Assembly: GCA_028554645.1 (NCBI GenBank)
Contig: JAQOOI010000078.1
Coordinates: 186,001-250,000, forward strand
Source of the DNA: Omphalotus guepiniiformis
Taxonomy: Eukaryota; Basidiomycota; Agaricomycetes; Agaricales; Omphalotaceae
Direction: 5' to 3'
Length of the DNA: 64,000 bases
Shown here piece by piece: positions 32,629-45,749 of this stretch; position 1 is the stretch's first letter; each line of letters begins with the position of its first letter. Position numbers and translations under genes: made by a program. The notes under the pieces were generated by a model, which had not been told where the DNA came from, made no database searches, and worked only from the letters and a program-made list of their open reading frames with translations.

Positions 32629-34303
32629 TCAGTCGTTCCACACTGGTTTCACTTCAGAAGACTTTGGAATGGACGAATTTGCGTCGACAGGGTCAGCGCC
32701 TGTGACATGTACAATCGTCTTGTTTTCAGTGTCACAGACTGAAGAATACAAGTTGTGCAGCAGGTCATCAATCATGCTGGAACGACTCACGAGTAGGGTC
32801 AATACCATGACTTTCAAATTCCAGTCCGATGCTTGCTTCAGCATCACTATGATGAAATTCTGTGCACAAAACAGACCAGTTCTTTTAGCAAGTTCCTCTG
32901 AAGCGTTACGGTGAAACCTACGAATTGGCCTTAAGTCTGTATGGCCGATCGTGGTAGTGGTGACATTTCGGTCTGCTGGTTTCGCCTTGGTTGAGTGTAA
33001 CAACTCTTTCCTTGAATTTAGAGAATAGAGAAGCGTGAGGACATAGGATCGACACATATACCACTCGAATATAGTGGACACTGCTCAAATCGTTAACGAA
33101 AACCCAATTCATCGCTGTAGAGACGTACCATTAGCCTCCGGCTTGAACTCATAAGCAATGAGAGTGGCCAGGGCAAACACGGCGGTTATTGAACCGGACT
33201 ACGCGGTTTAAGAATCAGAATCGGGAAGCTAGAGCAATACAGTTATACTTACACGGAGAGAAATCGAAATAAGACGAGCTATGACACTGATGACTTCAGA
33301 GTTTAGAATGTCATGACGTGGAAATGCGAAGAGGCTCACGTATTAGTGCGGTGTAGTCCTGATCGTCGGCGACGGCGTAGTTGCCATGTAAGCGCGAGGG
33401 CAATTGCTAAATCTAAGAAGCATACATTGAGTTGCGCACAAGCTGGCATAGTACGAATAAAGTACCTGCCCCAGCATCGGTAGTGAACCAGATGTTTATA
33501 GGAACTTTTAGCAACACCCTGTCACTGAAGGAGCTTAGTTTCACATTCATGCCCGCCGTCACCCAAGTGGCCGTGAACTAGAGACTCCAAGGGCATATTA
33601 AGTCTCACAGACTGCTAAAAGGTGAATTGTACTGACGCAACTCAACATAAGCAGCGCTAGAATGGCTGCTATATACCATTTCCCTTCGGAACTACACAAT
33701 CGCGTTCAAAGTGTGTACAATTGGACATAAGCGGAACACGCACAGCTGAATGAAGCGATAGATTAAGAAGCCTTGTACGAGTGCAGCCGTAAGTGCGGTA
33801 GAGCCGATATAGAGTGGAACAGGCCAATGCTAAATGTAATCTAGTTAGCAGCTTGACGTGTGAGTAGAGCGAAGAGCATACCTGATCTTCGAGGAAAGCG
33901 GTGTCTCCTTCAATGTACGATCATAAGAGGAGGTCGGGGGAAAGTAGAGATGTGCCATACCCCAGCGAGTTACACAATACTACGTCAGGCGCTGAGCAAG
34001 CAATATAAAAACCATCAACGCGACCAAGGAAGATAGCTCACCAAGTAACTGTTGGCATAGGCGGCAATGAGAGCCACAAAGTCGGAAAACATGGTCACGG
34101 AGACCAGTAGCTTGAGGAGCATCGAATCTTTCGGAAAGGAGTGATAATATCGCCAACTCCATAGTATTTCCAGCATGAATAAGCCAGATGCACCCCATGT
34201 TCTTGAGCCACCTCAGCTATGAGTTGCGTGGCGCGGCTTGAGAGAAACCAGATTAGACACACCCTATGAGTAAGGTCCCAAGAAGACTGTCCAGTTCACC
34301 CAT
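32629..34303 (-). CDS. DUF6534-type seven-helix membrane protein, copy 2
   Basis: A paralogue of the gene at 29062-30532, same strand and same plan. It starts MGELDSLLGTLLIG before an intron at the same codon. It has the same FPKD loop, and the last helix ends EWYMCRSYVLTLLYSLNSRK. Unlike copy 1, the hydrophilic tail runs on for over 100 residues (ELLHSTKAKPADRNVTTTTI onward) to a stop at 32629. That extended tail may be a genuine divergence or a lost stop. Intron positions match copy 1 where both can be read. Function is unknown; it probably sits in the plasma membrane or endomembranes. Confidence 0.72.
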
Positions 34304-35054
34304 TTCGTCCAGCGCAAGGGTTTAGTCTCCTGTAACGGCCGGTTGTTTGAAAGACAGTCGTTACAATAGACAGCAAGACTTCCTTGAGGCTTGGGTTCGT
34401 AAGGCGCCGAGTCGAAGGTGGAAGGAGGAGCCAGGGTTGCACTCTCCTCGCTTATACTGCTGCCATTCGGGGCTTCCAGCTAATGCTCGAAGCACGCGCG
34501 TCGCGATTAAATAGGGTACGTGAGGTCCCTGACAACGAGGCTCGCAAGACTAATTACATTCCTGAAAGAAGTCAAGCTTGAGCGCTTGAGCAATCTCAGT
34601 CTGCAAGCCTTGGTGGTATTAGTAAGCAGCGCTTAGGCTCACTTGGGTTACCGTTTTCCGTGTCCATCTTGTGTCCACCCACGAATGGGAATTACTCTCT
34701 CTACCGTTCGAGATATCTTTCGAAGACTCAAGTACTCAAGCTTACCCAAAGTTTCCGTTGATGAAGATTTCTGGATTATACAAGCCTTACCGTCACTACT
34801 AGTTTTATAAATAGGAATTTGAGAAGACGTCACTAGTCACTGGCCATGCTACCCTTGTCCTACTTCGTGCACCACGCTCTCATAGTTCCGTCGGAATGTC
34901 AATATCATACATGGGAATTGGGACCGAACAAAAGGTTTCGGAAGCGATGTAGCCGGAGAGTCATCCTCACTGACAGGAACCCCAGATGGCAAAGGTTTCG
35001 GTTTCGGTCCACCATTTATAAAGCAGGCCGTTCGAACTCCACCTTACTACTCAA
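34304..35054. promoter_or_regulatory. Divergent intergenic region upstream of esterase 1
   Basis: No gene is supported. A TATAAA at about 35016-35021 lies about 35-40 bp upstream of the esterase 1 start codon. The segments near 34945-35000 contain two GGTTTCGG boxes; GGTTTCGGAAG also occurs upstream of esterase 2 (about 37737-37747), suggesting that part of the promoter was duplicated with the gene. Confidence 0.4.
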
Positions 35055-37292
35055 ATGCTCGGAACGCTGTTTGGTATCATTCAAGCGTCTGTTCTCATCG
35101 TCTATGCGGCTCCTCAAGTTCAATTCGGCAACACAACGCTGATCGGAAGAGATGTCACCCTCTTGCATCAAGATTTCTTTGGAGGTATGGTATTGAGTCG
35201 ATTGTAGGATAAGGCAAACTCTATATTCACCTATGAGCAGGCATTCCTTTTGCCAAGCCACCTCTGGGGAATCTGCGTCTGAAACCGCCCGTGCCACAGT
35301 CAACCATTGATGCCGAGACATTTGACGCAAGCAATTTCGGTCTTTCTTGTCTGCAACCGGTGTGTCGACATGTTCCACATCAGCCCAGATCGAACTGAAC
35401 ATGGTTTTTCAGGGTATACCAGCTTCAGAGTTGTCAGAAGATTGCTTGACGATCAACGTCTTCCGACCCTCTAGTTTGCCAACGAATGCCTCTTTGCCTG
35501 TTCTCTTCTGGTAAGCGGCGCGCTCCGTAACTCCCTTCGCGGAGGCCAAATCTCACTTATGATATTATAGGACATACGGTGGTGGATTTCAGCAAGGGTC
35601 ATCAAGCACATTTAATGCGAGCGCCATTGTCGCCCAAAGTGTAGCCCGTGTAAGCCCCATGACCATTTACATCTCATGCTTGCGTGGGTTCATGCTCCAC
35701 GCTTTCTTAGGGCACACCTCTCATATATGTGAATCACAACTACCGCCTTGGGCCCCTTGGGTTCCCGCAAGGCGAGGAGGCAGCTGATAAAAAAGCTCTG
35801 AATCTGGCATTGAAGGACCAGTTGGTCGCATTGCAATGGGTACAAGATAATATCGCATTGTTTGGAGGCGATCCAAGCAAGGTGATCTATTTACCGATCT
35901 AACATCGATAGTGGCTGAGATGCGAGGATACTAGGTTACGGTGTTCGGAGAAAGCGCTGGTGCAATTATGCTCGCAGCGCAATTCTTGAACCCTACCTTT
36001 TCAAAATTCGCTCGAGCAGCTGTAAGTTGTATTTTCGAACATGTGATACGTGCGTTCTCACATGCAGTGACAGATTTTTGAGTCTGGCTCCGCAGCAACT
36101 AACTTGCTGTTTAATTCCGAAAAACGTCAGGGCGACTGGGACAACTTCGTTGCCAATGTGCCGGAGTGCGCTAGCTTTGCTCAAACCAATGACACTTTCG
36201 GTTGTTTACAGACAGCAAACACCAGCGATATCTTACAAGGACTCGTCGCTGCTATAGCTGAGGCACCTGAGCAGTTCGCCTTTGATCCAACTATCGATGG
36301 GCCCGGAGGATTTATACCTGAACTTCCATCTGTATTACTGCGAGAGGGAACATTCGCACATATACCCTTTATTGCTGGAACGAATCTTGACGAAGGTGAT
36401 TTTCCTGGCTGTCCTGGATTTCTGACGAGTTTTTCTGACGGTTCTGAATAGGCACTGTGTTCACACCTCCGGCAGATAATTACACCTCCGAATTGCTAGC
36501 ACAACTAATCGCTACTAATTATACCCCACCGGTTGCAGGCGTTTCCATTGAGGAACTCGATAGTTCTATTCAATCGTTGATCAACCTTTACCCCGAAGAC
36601 CCTGTTTTTGGGTCTCCATTCAATACAGGCAATGAAACGTTCGGTCTCAGCCCTGGGTATAAGAGAGCTGCTGCCGTAGGTACGTTACTAGTGTCCCTCC
36701 GGCAGCCGCTCGCGCTGAACCTGTAATATTGAATGAAAGTTGGTGATCTCACTTTCCAGTCTCAGAGACGTCTTTGGATCCAAACAGCTAGCAATGCTGG
36801 TGTAAAGACGTTTGGATACCTGTTCACCCAACCTCAACCCGCGTCAGAGATCCCACCTTTCCTTGGAGGTAATATGTTTCTTCGAGCAAAGACAGCTGTT
36901 TCTCTTCTAACGATCTGTGCGTTTACCCTCCATAGTATCCCATGGATCAGAAGTCGTTTATGTTTATGGCGCGGTTCAGAACAGAACTGCGTCCGATATC
37001 AAAATCAGTAGTTTGATGATTGATTATTGGGTGTCGTTCGCTACTAGCTTGGATCCGAACGATGGACTTGGTCGTCCCCGTAAGACTTTCACTTCGTCAC
37101 TCTTATTCAAATGATGATTCTTATATCTTGAGCTTGACAGGTCCAACATGGGAACAATACACTCCTGACAATCAGGTTCTGATACAGCTCAACGGAGACA
37201 ATACTACTATCATCCCAGATGACTTTAGGAAGGAACAGATTGATTTTATCAACTCGGACCCTGCAGTGTTCCATCACAGACGGTCGGACTAG
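35055..37292 (+). CDS. Secreted type-B carboxylesterase/lipase, copy 1
   Basis: About nine to ten exons, roughly 550 residues. The signal peptide is MLGTLFGIIQASVLIVYAA. The alpha/beta hydrolase follows: [29 protein letters not shown], the oxyanion-hole segment [44 protein letters not shown] and the nucleophile elbow TVFGESAGA (catalytic Ser). Then come the acid GTNLDEGT (Glu) and HGSE (catalytic His). This is the Candida rugosa lipase-like family, which hydrolyses ester bonds of triglycerides, sterol esters or small esters outside the cell. Several N-x-S/T sites are present. A near copy with the same intron layout lies 0.6 kb downstream. Confidence 0.92.
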
Positions 37293-37869
37293 GATCATGC
37301 GTTACATATAACTTTGTGAAACAATAATTACTACGCTTCGAGGTGAAGACTTTGCCTTCTACAGACTACGGATGAATATTTATTCGACGAATGGGTGGAG
37401 TGAGGTTAGTGTGGTGAACATCGGCGAAGTACTTGCAAGGATATCGTGTTCAATTTGTGTAGAGTGAATTTCATGCAGCAAGTCCGTTGTCAGTGGTATT
37501 TTACAACTAATGCAAAAACTTTTCAGCAGGAATATAGAGTATATGCATAAAAATTTGATCGGAAGGCTTTCACCGGCACGTTCCTTGATTGATCCCTGGC
37601 GTCTAAAAATGTCTGCGTGTCGTAAAGCGTCTACACGGTTGTTCTGACCTTCAAGACGCTCAATAAGCTTCCAATGGCACGAACGATACCGCTTTTTGTG
37701 CGAAATTGTCACGTCTCTGGCCATGGTGTAATTCTAGGTTTCGGAAGCCGGGATGTCAACTTGGGAAGTCCAAGGCCGGGGGACGGTATTAGCTAAAGTA
37801 AAAAAGATCGTCGACCATTCAGAAGGTAGGCGATTCAAACTCAACCTCTTACCAGCAGACGTGGCAGAA
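37293..37869. other. Intergenic between tandem esterases
   Basis: No gene is supported. The promoter of esterase 2 must lie in the right half; GGTTTCGGAAG near 37737 matches a box upstream of esterase 1. Confidence 0.45.
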
Positions 37870-40103
37870 ATGTTCATAACGCTGTATGCTATACTCTCGT
37901 CTGCGTTAGTTGTTATTGCGGCTCCTCAAGTTCAAATTGGCAACACAACGTTGATTGGGAGAGATGTTACACTGTTGCACCAGGAATTCTTTGGAGGTAA
38001 TGTGTTCAATCGGTTTCACCTGCAGGATATGATGCAGTTTCTAAGCATCGACGAATAGGCATACCTTTTGCTAAGCCACCTGTGGGTAATCTACGTCTGA
38101 AACCGCCTGTGCCACAGTCAACGATCGATGCCGAGACATTCGATGCAAGCAATTTCGGTCCTGCGTGTCTGCAACCACCGGTATGTCAACGTTCTTCCCG
38201 TCTGCTCATAGGGTGTATCAAACTGAACGATTTCAAGAGTTCCCTGGTAGCTTTGAATTTGTCAGAAGATTGCTTGACAGTCAACGTCTTCCGACCCTCC
38301 AATATTTCAACGAATGCTTCGTTGCCTGTATTATTCTGGTGAGCCGTGCATCCCTATCTCTCGCAAAGGCCAATATCCAATTCGTTGTTTTGAAAGGACA
38401 TATGGCGGTGGGTTTCAAGGAGGCGCGGCAAGCATATTTAATGCGAGTGCCATTGTCGCCCAAAGTGTCGCCCGAGTAAGCATAATAACCCGTGTGCATG
38501 TCGTGCTCGTGATGACTCACCCTTTCGTTCAGGGAACACCTCTTATATACGTGAGCCACAACTACCGCCTTGGGCCTCTTGGGTTTCCGCAAGGTCAGGA
38601 GGCAGCGAAGAGAAAAGCCCTGAACCTAGCGTTGATGGACCAGTTGGCCGCGCTGCAATGGGTACAAGATAACATTGCATTTTTCGGAGGCGATCCAAGA
38701 AAGGTGACTTGTATTCTAAGATGTAGTATCAATACTGGCTAACCCATTGGGATAGGTCACGGTGTTCGGAGAAAGCGCAGGTGCAATCATGCTCGCAGAG
38801 CAATTCTTGCACCCTACCTTTTCAAAATTCGCTCGAGCAGCCGTAAGTTGTATCTTCGAACATGTGATACGTGCGTTCTCACACACAGTGACAGATTTTC
38901 GAGTCTGGCTCCGCAGCCACCCACCTATTATTTAATTCTGAAAAACGTCAAGGCGAATGGGATAACTTTGTTGCAAACGTGCCCGAATGTGCTAGCCTCG
39001 CTCAAACCAACAACACTTTTGACTGTCTGCAGACAGCAAACACCAGCGATATATTACAGGGACTCGTCAGTGCTATCGCAGAGGCGCCTGAGGTTTTCTC
39101 CTTTTGTCCCACTATTGATGGGCCCGGAGGATTCATACCTGAACTTCCTTCTTCGTTGCTGCGAAAAGGAAGATTCGCACGTATCCCTTTCATTGCTGGG
39201 ACGAATCTTGACGAAGGTGCTTTTTCGTTGTTGACTTTCTAAAACGCACTTTCTGATAGTTTTAATAATAAAAGGCACTGCGTTCACGCCTCCGGCAGTG
39301 AACTACACCTCGGAATTGATAGCGCAACTCATCGCGAGCAATTTCACCCCTCCGGTCGCTGGTATTACAATTGAAGAACTTGAGGAGTCTATCAGAATCT
39401 TGCTCGAGCTTTACCCCGAAGATCCTGCTTTTGGGTCTCCGTTCAATACAGGCAATGAAACGTTCGGTCTCAGTCCTGGGTACAAGAGAACTGCTGCTCT
39501 AGGTGCGGTAATGTCTCTCCGGCAATCAGAATTGGTGCTGAAGCTATTAAATTTTGAATGAAAGATGGCGATATCGCTTTTCAGTCCCAGAGACGTCTCT
39601 TGATTCAAGCAGCTAGTGATGCAGGAGTGAAGACATTTGGATACCTGTTCACGCAACCTCAGCCACAGAACCCATCTTTTCTTGGAGGTAAATTTCCCTT
39701 CCATGAAAAAACCTTGTTTTCTTCTGACTGCCTCATCCCCTGTAGTAACCCATGGGTCAGAAGTTGTTTATGTATACGGCGCGGTCCAGAACAGAACTGC
39801 GTCTGATATCAAAATTAGTAGCTTGATGATTGAATATTGGGTGTCGTTTGCTACTAGTTTGGATCCAAACGATGGACGAGGTCTTCCGCGTAAGATTTTT
39901 TTCACTTCTTCATTCCTCTTGAAATATCGCTAATCATGTTGACCTTGACAGGTCCAACGTGGGCTCAATACACTCCCGAGAATCGAGTTTTGATGCAGCT
40001 GAACGGAGACAATACTACGCTCATCCCAGACGACTATCGAAAGGAACAGATTGAGTTTATCAACTCAGACCCTGCGGTGTTCCATCACAGACGGTCGTAT
40101 TAA
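37870..40103 (+). CDS. Secreted type-B carboxylesterase/lipase, copy 2
   Basis: A tandem paralogue of the gene at 35055, with very similar protein and intron positions. It starts [18 protein letters not shown] (signal peptide), then [20 protein letters not shown]. It keeps TVFGESAGA (Ser), GTNLDEGT (Glu) and HGSE (His), so it should be active. Differences from copy 1 include a changed intron acceptor after CLQPP, where the exon reads [12 protein letters not shown] instead of GIPASELSEDC, and a shifted sequence near the oxyanion-hole exon. The C-terminus ([11 protein letters not shown]) differs from copy 1 at the last residue. No frame break is evident if all introns are removed. Confidence 0.9.
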
Positions 40104-40358
40104 AATCATCTTGTAGTTTGCATCTCATGTGTAGAGGCCAGCAATGCCTAAAATTGAAGTGAATAACGGTTTACCTGAAGATTTGAGCTAGACGGAGTTA
40201 CTGTTAGGAGCAGGCGAGAATGTCCAATTCTAGTGCAAGCTACAAGCTACAACATTGATATACGGAAACTGAACTTGGAAAACACGTAGTACATACACAC
40301 CAAACCTACTCAGAAGCAACTGCGACGAGGTGCGGGTATAAATCCATGAACTCCTCAT

Positions 40359-42499
40359 CTAGCCCAAAATCTTCGCTCGAATCTGCTTCAATGCACTCCT
40401 TCGCTCTTCTGCCGCAGCTCCATTACCTAGTACTGACTTGTTCTCAATTGCTCTTCGACTGAGGTATGGCATGACCTAATTGAAGCAAGGAATGTAAGTT
40501 CACACTCGACAAGCAGGCTTTACTTTGAAATTCGTACCTCGGACAGTGCACCATAAGGAACATATCTATCCCGGAACGTGAGTAACATACTTGAAGAGAG
40601 GAACGACCTCGAACGTACTTGATCACCATCGGTGCATTCGATCTTGTCTTCTGAACCAGGTAGTCCGAGAGCGCATCACTCATACCTGTTCCAAATGAAG
40701 AAGATGAAGCTGTGAATCATAGACCATCAAGAATCGCCAACATACCATATAACTGACCCAAAGTCAGCCTCTCAGTGACTTCATCCCCTATATTCACCAC
40801 ACCTCCCTCTCCTTCCTCTGCAAGTCCAGTATCCACCAACTCCTTCAATATAAGCTTACTGCTATCCCAATTATGCGTTCCAAATAATACACCAATCTGC
40901 TGAGATAGATTCGGCCGTTTAAACCATTTAACAGGACTCAGAATGCTCGTCTGAGCCTTGGCCTGATTCTGAATATCTTCCTTGATCTTCCGAATCAACA
41001 CCTTCGCACATTGATTATAGCATGCATCAGTCTCGTCCTTCGTTGCCCATACCGGCGGATGAGGTTCAGGTGAAATGGAAAGTGAGGATCGTCCAGCTAA
41101 TCTAGCCTCGTACGCGGCCGTTTCATGAGGGTGGTATGCGCCACGTACGAGTTTGACACCGAGGGTATAGTTGTTCTCTTTTGCGTCTATGAATGATTGT
41201 TCAAGGTGAGATGGGGTCCTGGAATTTTGTCAGTTAAGCACTGACGTTAAGGTACGCTATTGAGAAATCTACCTTCGGAGATAGGCCTGATACGTTCCGT
41301 ATATGAGAGGCTGAACCGAAGCTTCCTGCGAATACTTGTTGAATTCGCGCATGAGAGAGAGCTGCATAGCATCAATGGCAGGCTGGTACCAGCTAGATCC
41401 GAAAAGGTCATCAATACATGAGTGCGAACAATGTACAATGTTACCAACCTGTATTCCGCGTCAAGAATGATCTTTACACCACGTTGCTGTGCGCGCAAAC
41501 ATATTCGTCTAAGATCCGAGTGTAATTCGCGCAGTGAGGAAATGTCATCTGGCGTCAAAGACCCGAAACCGGAGCTTGGTTTCTCGGTGTATAGAATATC
41601 AAGATCCGTAGAACGGGGGCATCCGGGGAATGGTACGGGGAGCGGTTTGCGACTTTTTAGGAGATATGAAGATAGGTTCACCAAGGACTGCGCGTTGGGT
41701 AATAGTGCAGTCTATCGCCGTGGTCAATCGAGAGGGAAGAACCGCTACGTAAGGGGTAACATACCATCTTCACGGCGACCCAAGTTCGCCTACCCGTTTG
41801 CGCGTTCCCTACGCTATCCTCAAAATCAGCTGCAACGTCAATACAGTGGACCATCTCATCGACGATGCGCTTGTGTATCGGCTGACCCTTCTTAGGCGAC
41901 GCAGGAGACGAGGCTACGGCCTCAGACTCATCAACCTCAATAGAGTATGCAAACAGGGCACCTTTATTGTTCGAGCGAAGTGTACGAAGCAATGGAACTG
42001 TCTCGAGAGCAGTGTCACCCCCGACAAACTGTTGAGTCGGGAGCCGTCAATTCATGATCCGTGCAAATTCTGTATAGATTTAGCTCACCTGATCGAAGAA
42101 AGTGATCCGGACAAATAGTTCCGTTACTTGCTTGACCAGGGGTATGCTAGTCAACACTCCCAAAAGCTTTGGCGATGCATCAACGAAGGCCGGCACGGAA
42201 CACATGGAATAAACTGCGTAGGTTCGAATCAGACTGCTCAGCGAGGAGGAGTCAGTCTGCTTTTTGCCATCAGATTCAGCATCTGCCTGGATGCGTGTGC
42301 TAAGGAGAGGAGAAACGCCCAATCCCAATAAAGCCAAAAGTCCTCCTGTCACAAATGTGCCAAAACGGCGACGAGGAATCACTGGTGTGGCTGTATGAGT
42401 GCTGCTGCTAGCATATCGTCGCCCAAGAGTGACGAAGTAGGGTGTTCGAGAATGCTTGAAGTGGAGAGGTCGAAGTAATGCCCGCCTTGCGAGGGACAT
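40359..42499 (-). CDS. PUT1: Mitochondrial proline dehydrogenase
   Basis: Six or so exons, about 600 residues. The N-terminus (MSLARRALLRPLHFKHSRTP) is basic and Ser-rich, a mitochondrial presequence, and is followed by a hydrophobic stretch (FVTGGLLALLGLGV). The flavin barrel includes GVKIILDAEYR, PLIYGTYQAYLR, LGVKLVRGAYHPHE, IGVLFGTHNW, TLGQLYGM and KYVPYGALSEVMPYLSRRAI, the last holding the YLxRRA substrate-binding motif of PRODH. It oxidises proline to pyrroline-5-carboxylate, passing electrons to the respiratory chain. The C-terminus ends RAKILG. Tail-to-tail with the esterase 2 gene, it is divergent from the next gene. Confidence 0.93.
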
Positions 42500-43031
42500 G
42501 AGGATGGACGCCAGGTGTTGTACAGGTATATGAGGGGTGAATCGATATCAGGATCTCACACTACTTATCAGTGCGACAATCGCCAAACAGGCTGAAGGGT
42601 GAAGCAGGCTATGTGAGGGACCTGATCTAGATGTGGTAGACTTTTAAGGGGGTCCAGAAGGAGAGATAAGATATCCAATGTACTCACTAAAGCCACCCAG
42701 AACACACACGTCCAAATGGAAGAGCGATGAAGCAGCTATTCTCGCCGGTGATCGATCATGATATGTTCCGGTTAGCTGTGAGCTTCAAGTATATGCCAGT
42801 GACCTGCCGCGAAATTATGTCAAATTCGTAATTGAGGAATACACGAATACGCGGAGAAAATGAACCTGCCGCGAAGACGACTATCATGTTGTAGGTCCGA
42901 ATACAGTACGCCAACTCGCAGACGACCAGATTGCTCGCCGGCCCAGCACCGGACCGAGGTTCTGCTTTTCCACGCTCTACCTACACGGACCAAGACAAAA
43001 ACTGATATTGGAAGGCAAAGAACTCGAGAAA
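42500..43031. promoter_or_regulatory. Divergent promoter region, PRODH / MED9-like gene
   Basis: About 530 bp between divergent starts, no gene seen. No canonical element could be assigned confidently. Confidence 0.35.
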
Positions 43032-43516
43032 ATGGCTACAAACTCCATCCCACCAACTTTATATCAGGGTCTCCTATTGAAGCTCGTCACGGTGTTGGAA
43101 ATGACGCAAAAGCCTGAAGGAATTGTTACTGCTCAAGATAAACAAGCTGTACTGCAGGCAGTTCGTATTTCTTCTCGTTTCTTGGTGCAGGAACCTGGTC
43201 CTTACGGAAGTGAACGCTAGACGAATGACTTTAAAGCGTCCTTACAGCTAGCGAAAGAATTGGCTGTTAATTTACCTGGTGGAGAGTTGCTGACTGGAGA
43301 CCAAGATGATGTTATAGATATGTTGATGACATTGAGGGATCGCAAACGGTGAGCATTACATAGAATTTCAAGTCTTTCACTCCTGCTCACATCGACCTAT
43401 ATCACAGAGAGCAACTACTCCAATTCGTTACAGTATCCCAAAAAAGCCTATCCTCATTAGTAGGAGAGACCAAGATGGAGGTCGATTCCATGGCTTCAAC
43501 TCCTGCAAATGAATGA
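43032..43516 (+). CDS. Small protein resembling Mediator subunit 9
   Basis: Three exons, about 120 residues. It starts MATNSIPPTLYQGLLLKLVT, skips an intron that starts within the VLQAVR codons, continues NDFKASLQLAKELAVNLPGG and DDVIDMLMTLRDRKR, and after a second intron ends EQLLQFVTVSQKSLSSLVGE then MEVDSMASTPANE. The pattern of a helix with L-LPGG, then a D-x-Ile/Leu-rich helix ending in RDRKR, resembles fungal MED9, a subunit of the Mediator middle module. The match is by pattern only, and MED9 is short and poorly conserved. It could instead be an unrelated coiled-coil protein. An upstream in-frame Met at 43008 would add eight residues. Confidence 0.6.
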
Positions 43517-43814
43517 CGGGATGTCAAGTCAAAGTCGACACATATCTGTGCGATGCTGGTGGACGAATTAGCTGAAGAAGCCATCGGTCGTGATTTAGAG
43601 AACCCCAAAATACTCAGCTTTGACTCTTTGGCTCTATTTGCTCTGCATGATCAGCAAAGGCGCAGAAGTCAGAGTCGTCTGTCACTTTGCGTTTCACTCC
43701 TACTATCTTCATCTCGCCTTGACGGTGATTCCTATATATTTCATTTCTCGAGGCAGGCCTCGCTGGACAGTTCTTTCATCAAACATTCGGTGTGTGCGCA
43801 AAGGCTTATCCGCA

Positions 43815-45525
43815 ATGCTGCACTTCAGGAAGCCCGGTGCTCTTTATACCATCATTTCCGTGCTCGCCATTCTCCTTGAACTCGCGGTATGCGCAGAAAG
43901 CCAGGTAAACTGGATTAGCCCCTCAGCGGGTGACCAGTTTGGTCCAGGAGATAGCCTTGTTGGGAAATGGACAGCAAAGAAAGCGGTTGTTTCTCCTTCA
44001 TTCAAACTCTGCGAAGGGTCTCCTCAATCTAGCCTGAGCTCTCGCTCGGGTGATACATCTAGCGATGGCTGCGGGGAGAATGTATATCCTACGGTACAAG
44101 AAGATTCCGGGACTTATTTGGTCTCTCTGTGAGTAGTTGATGTCCTCTAATCTGCCCCAAAGTCCTACCATAATTCTTCACTCTAGAACGATTCCAAATA
44201 CTACATCAAAAGAAAGTTATTATCTTATGATGATGGACGATTTTGACAACAAATATACTTCGCCGTCTTTCTTCATAGCTCGTAAGTTTTTTCCTTTTAC
44301 ATCTCTCCAAAGCTGGGTATTTACGCGGCCGATGCCTTGTATAGCATCTGCTGCGCCAATTGATTCTTCGGCATCGAATTCAAACCAGGATGACTCTGAG
44401 CCTGTGGTTAACACTGCTGCCCAGTCCCCGCTCGCAGCTCCGACGTCTACTACATCTTCGCCATCAGTAACGGTCACAGCAGTACAAGTTGCCCAGCCAG
44501 ACTCTGCAACTCAGGCAGGTTCCGATTCCAATGTCGCAACTCGTACACCGCTTTCAACAGTCGCCTTCGCCGTCCCGCTTTCTATCGTCGGCGCGATTCT
44601 CTTGGTTGCGTGTGGCCTCGCGCTTCGTCACAACCACAATCTGAAAGAGGATCGCGTTCGAGACGTGGAGAAGCTTACCTTGTCGCGCGCAATGAACAGT
44701 ACGGAGAGCTACAAGTCGGGATACAGCCGTCAGTCGGATATTGAGCACGCTTTGAGCGTGCTTTCGAAAAACGATAAAATTCCTCACGCTCAGCCAATAA
44801 CCAATTCTTATGCTCCTGTGCCCGTTCCTTTGTTCATGCCTATGGAAATGCCTGTCAGGGCAGAGCCTAGAAGGTTCACAAGAGAGGCATATTATCCGTC
44901 ATCTCGCGATGAATATTATCAGTCGCCGAGTCGAAATCGTGGTTATGGTGAGAAGAGGAACAAGGAGAGGCCTCCGTCATACCGCACGAGCCCATCATCA
45001 GCCTCTATAGCGCGGCGGTCTCCATCAACTACATACTCTGACTCATACACTGCGCGACCTTCCTCGAGGTCTAGACATACACAATCTCGATACTCTGAGA
45101 GTCGACACTCCCGTATGCCTTCACCTCTCCCCCAATCCCGTTCACAATCCCGTTCGTCCCGGCCTTGTCTTCCTCCTCTTCGTATTGGTTCACCTCTACA
45201 ATCTGGTGGATCTTTTAACGGCATAATGGATAACGAGCGACAAATACATTACAAAAATCAAGGAGAGGTTACTCATTCGGTCTTGGATGATTATGTGCTA
45301 CCTGAGCCTGGGTTTGAATCATCGTCACTGTCTTCTTTACCACCGCCACTGTGTCTTTTGCCAGCACCTCAGAGATTGCATATTAGGAACGAGGGAGCGG
45401 CCGAGCCGCATACGGACATAGTCAATAAATTTGAGGAGCATGAAATGGTAGAGATAGATTTGTATGATGCCGTGGCAAGAAGTATAAGAAGCGGTGGTGA
45501 TGCATATAAAGCAGTTTGTCAATAG
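43815..45525 (+). CDS. Type I membrane protein, Ser/Thr-rich, Kre9/Knh1-like ectodomain
   Basis: Three exons. A signal peptide (IISVLAILLELAVCAESQVN) is followed by a short ectodomain starting WISPSAGDQFGPGDSLVGKW, with Cys pairs and beta-rich pattern like the N-terminal Ig-like Kre9/Knh1 fold. A Ser/Thr-rich stalk, one transmembrane helix (VPLSIVGAILLVACGLAL) and a long cytosolic tail follow, the tail rich in Ser, Arg, Tyr and Pro (SPSSASIARRSPSTTYSDSY). Such proteins are common in Agaricomycetes, with no defined function; a role at the cell wall-membrane boundary is an inference. The start at 43815 is chosen because the signal peptide begins just after it; upstream Met codons in the same frame are less likely. 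Confidence 0.65.
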
Positions 45526-45749
45526 TGTATGTTGATATATATATTTATAATACCACTTGAATAATTTGGCGGAATCTCGTCAAAACAAAACAGTCTCACA
45601 CAAACATACTGCAAGCACATCTAGCTTGATAATATATGGATGAACTAACTAATCTACATGATGTGTGCAAGAATGCACATAGGATTGAGAGGGGAAAGCG
45701 AAGAAAACCCCGAAAAGATAACAACTACGGGTAAATCCATGAAGAGAAA

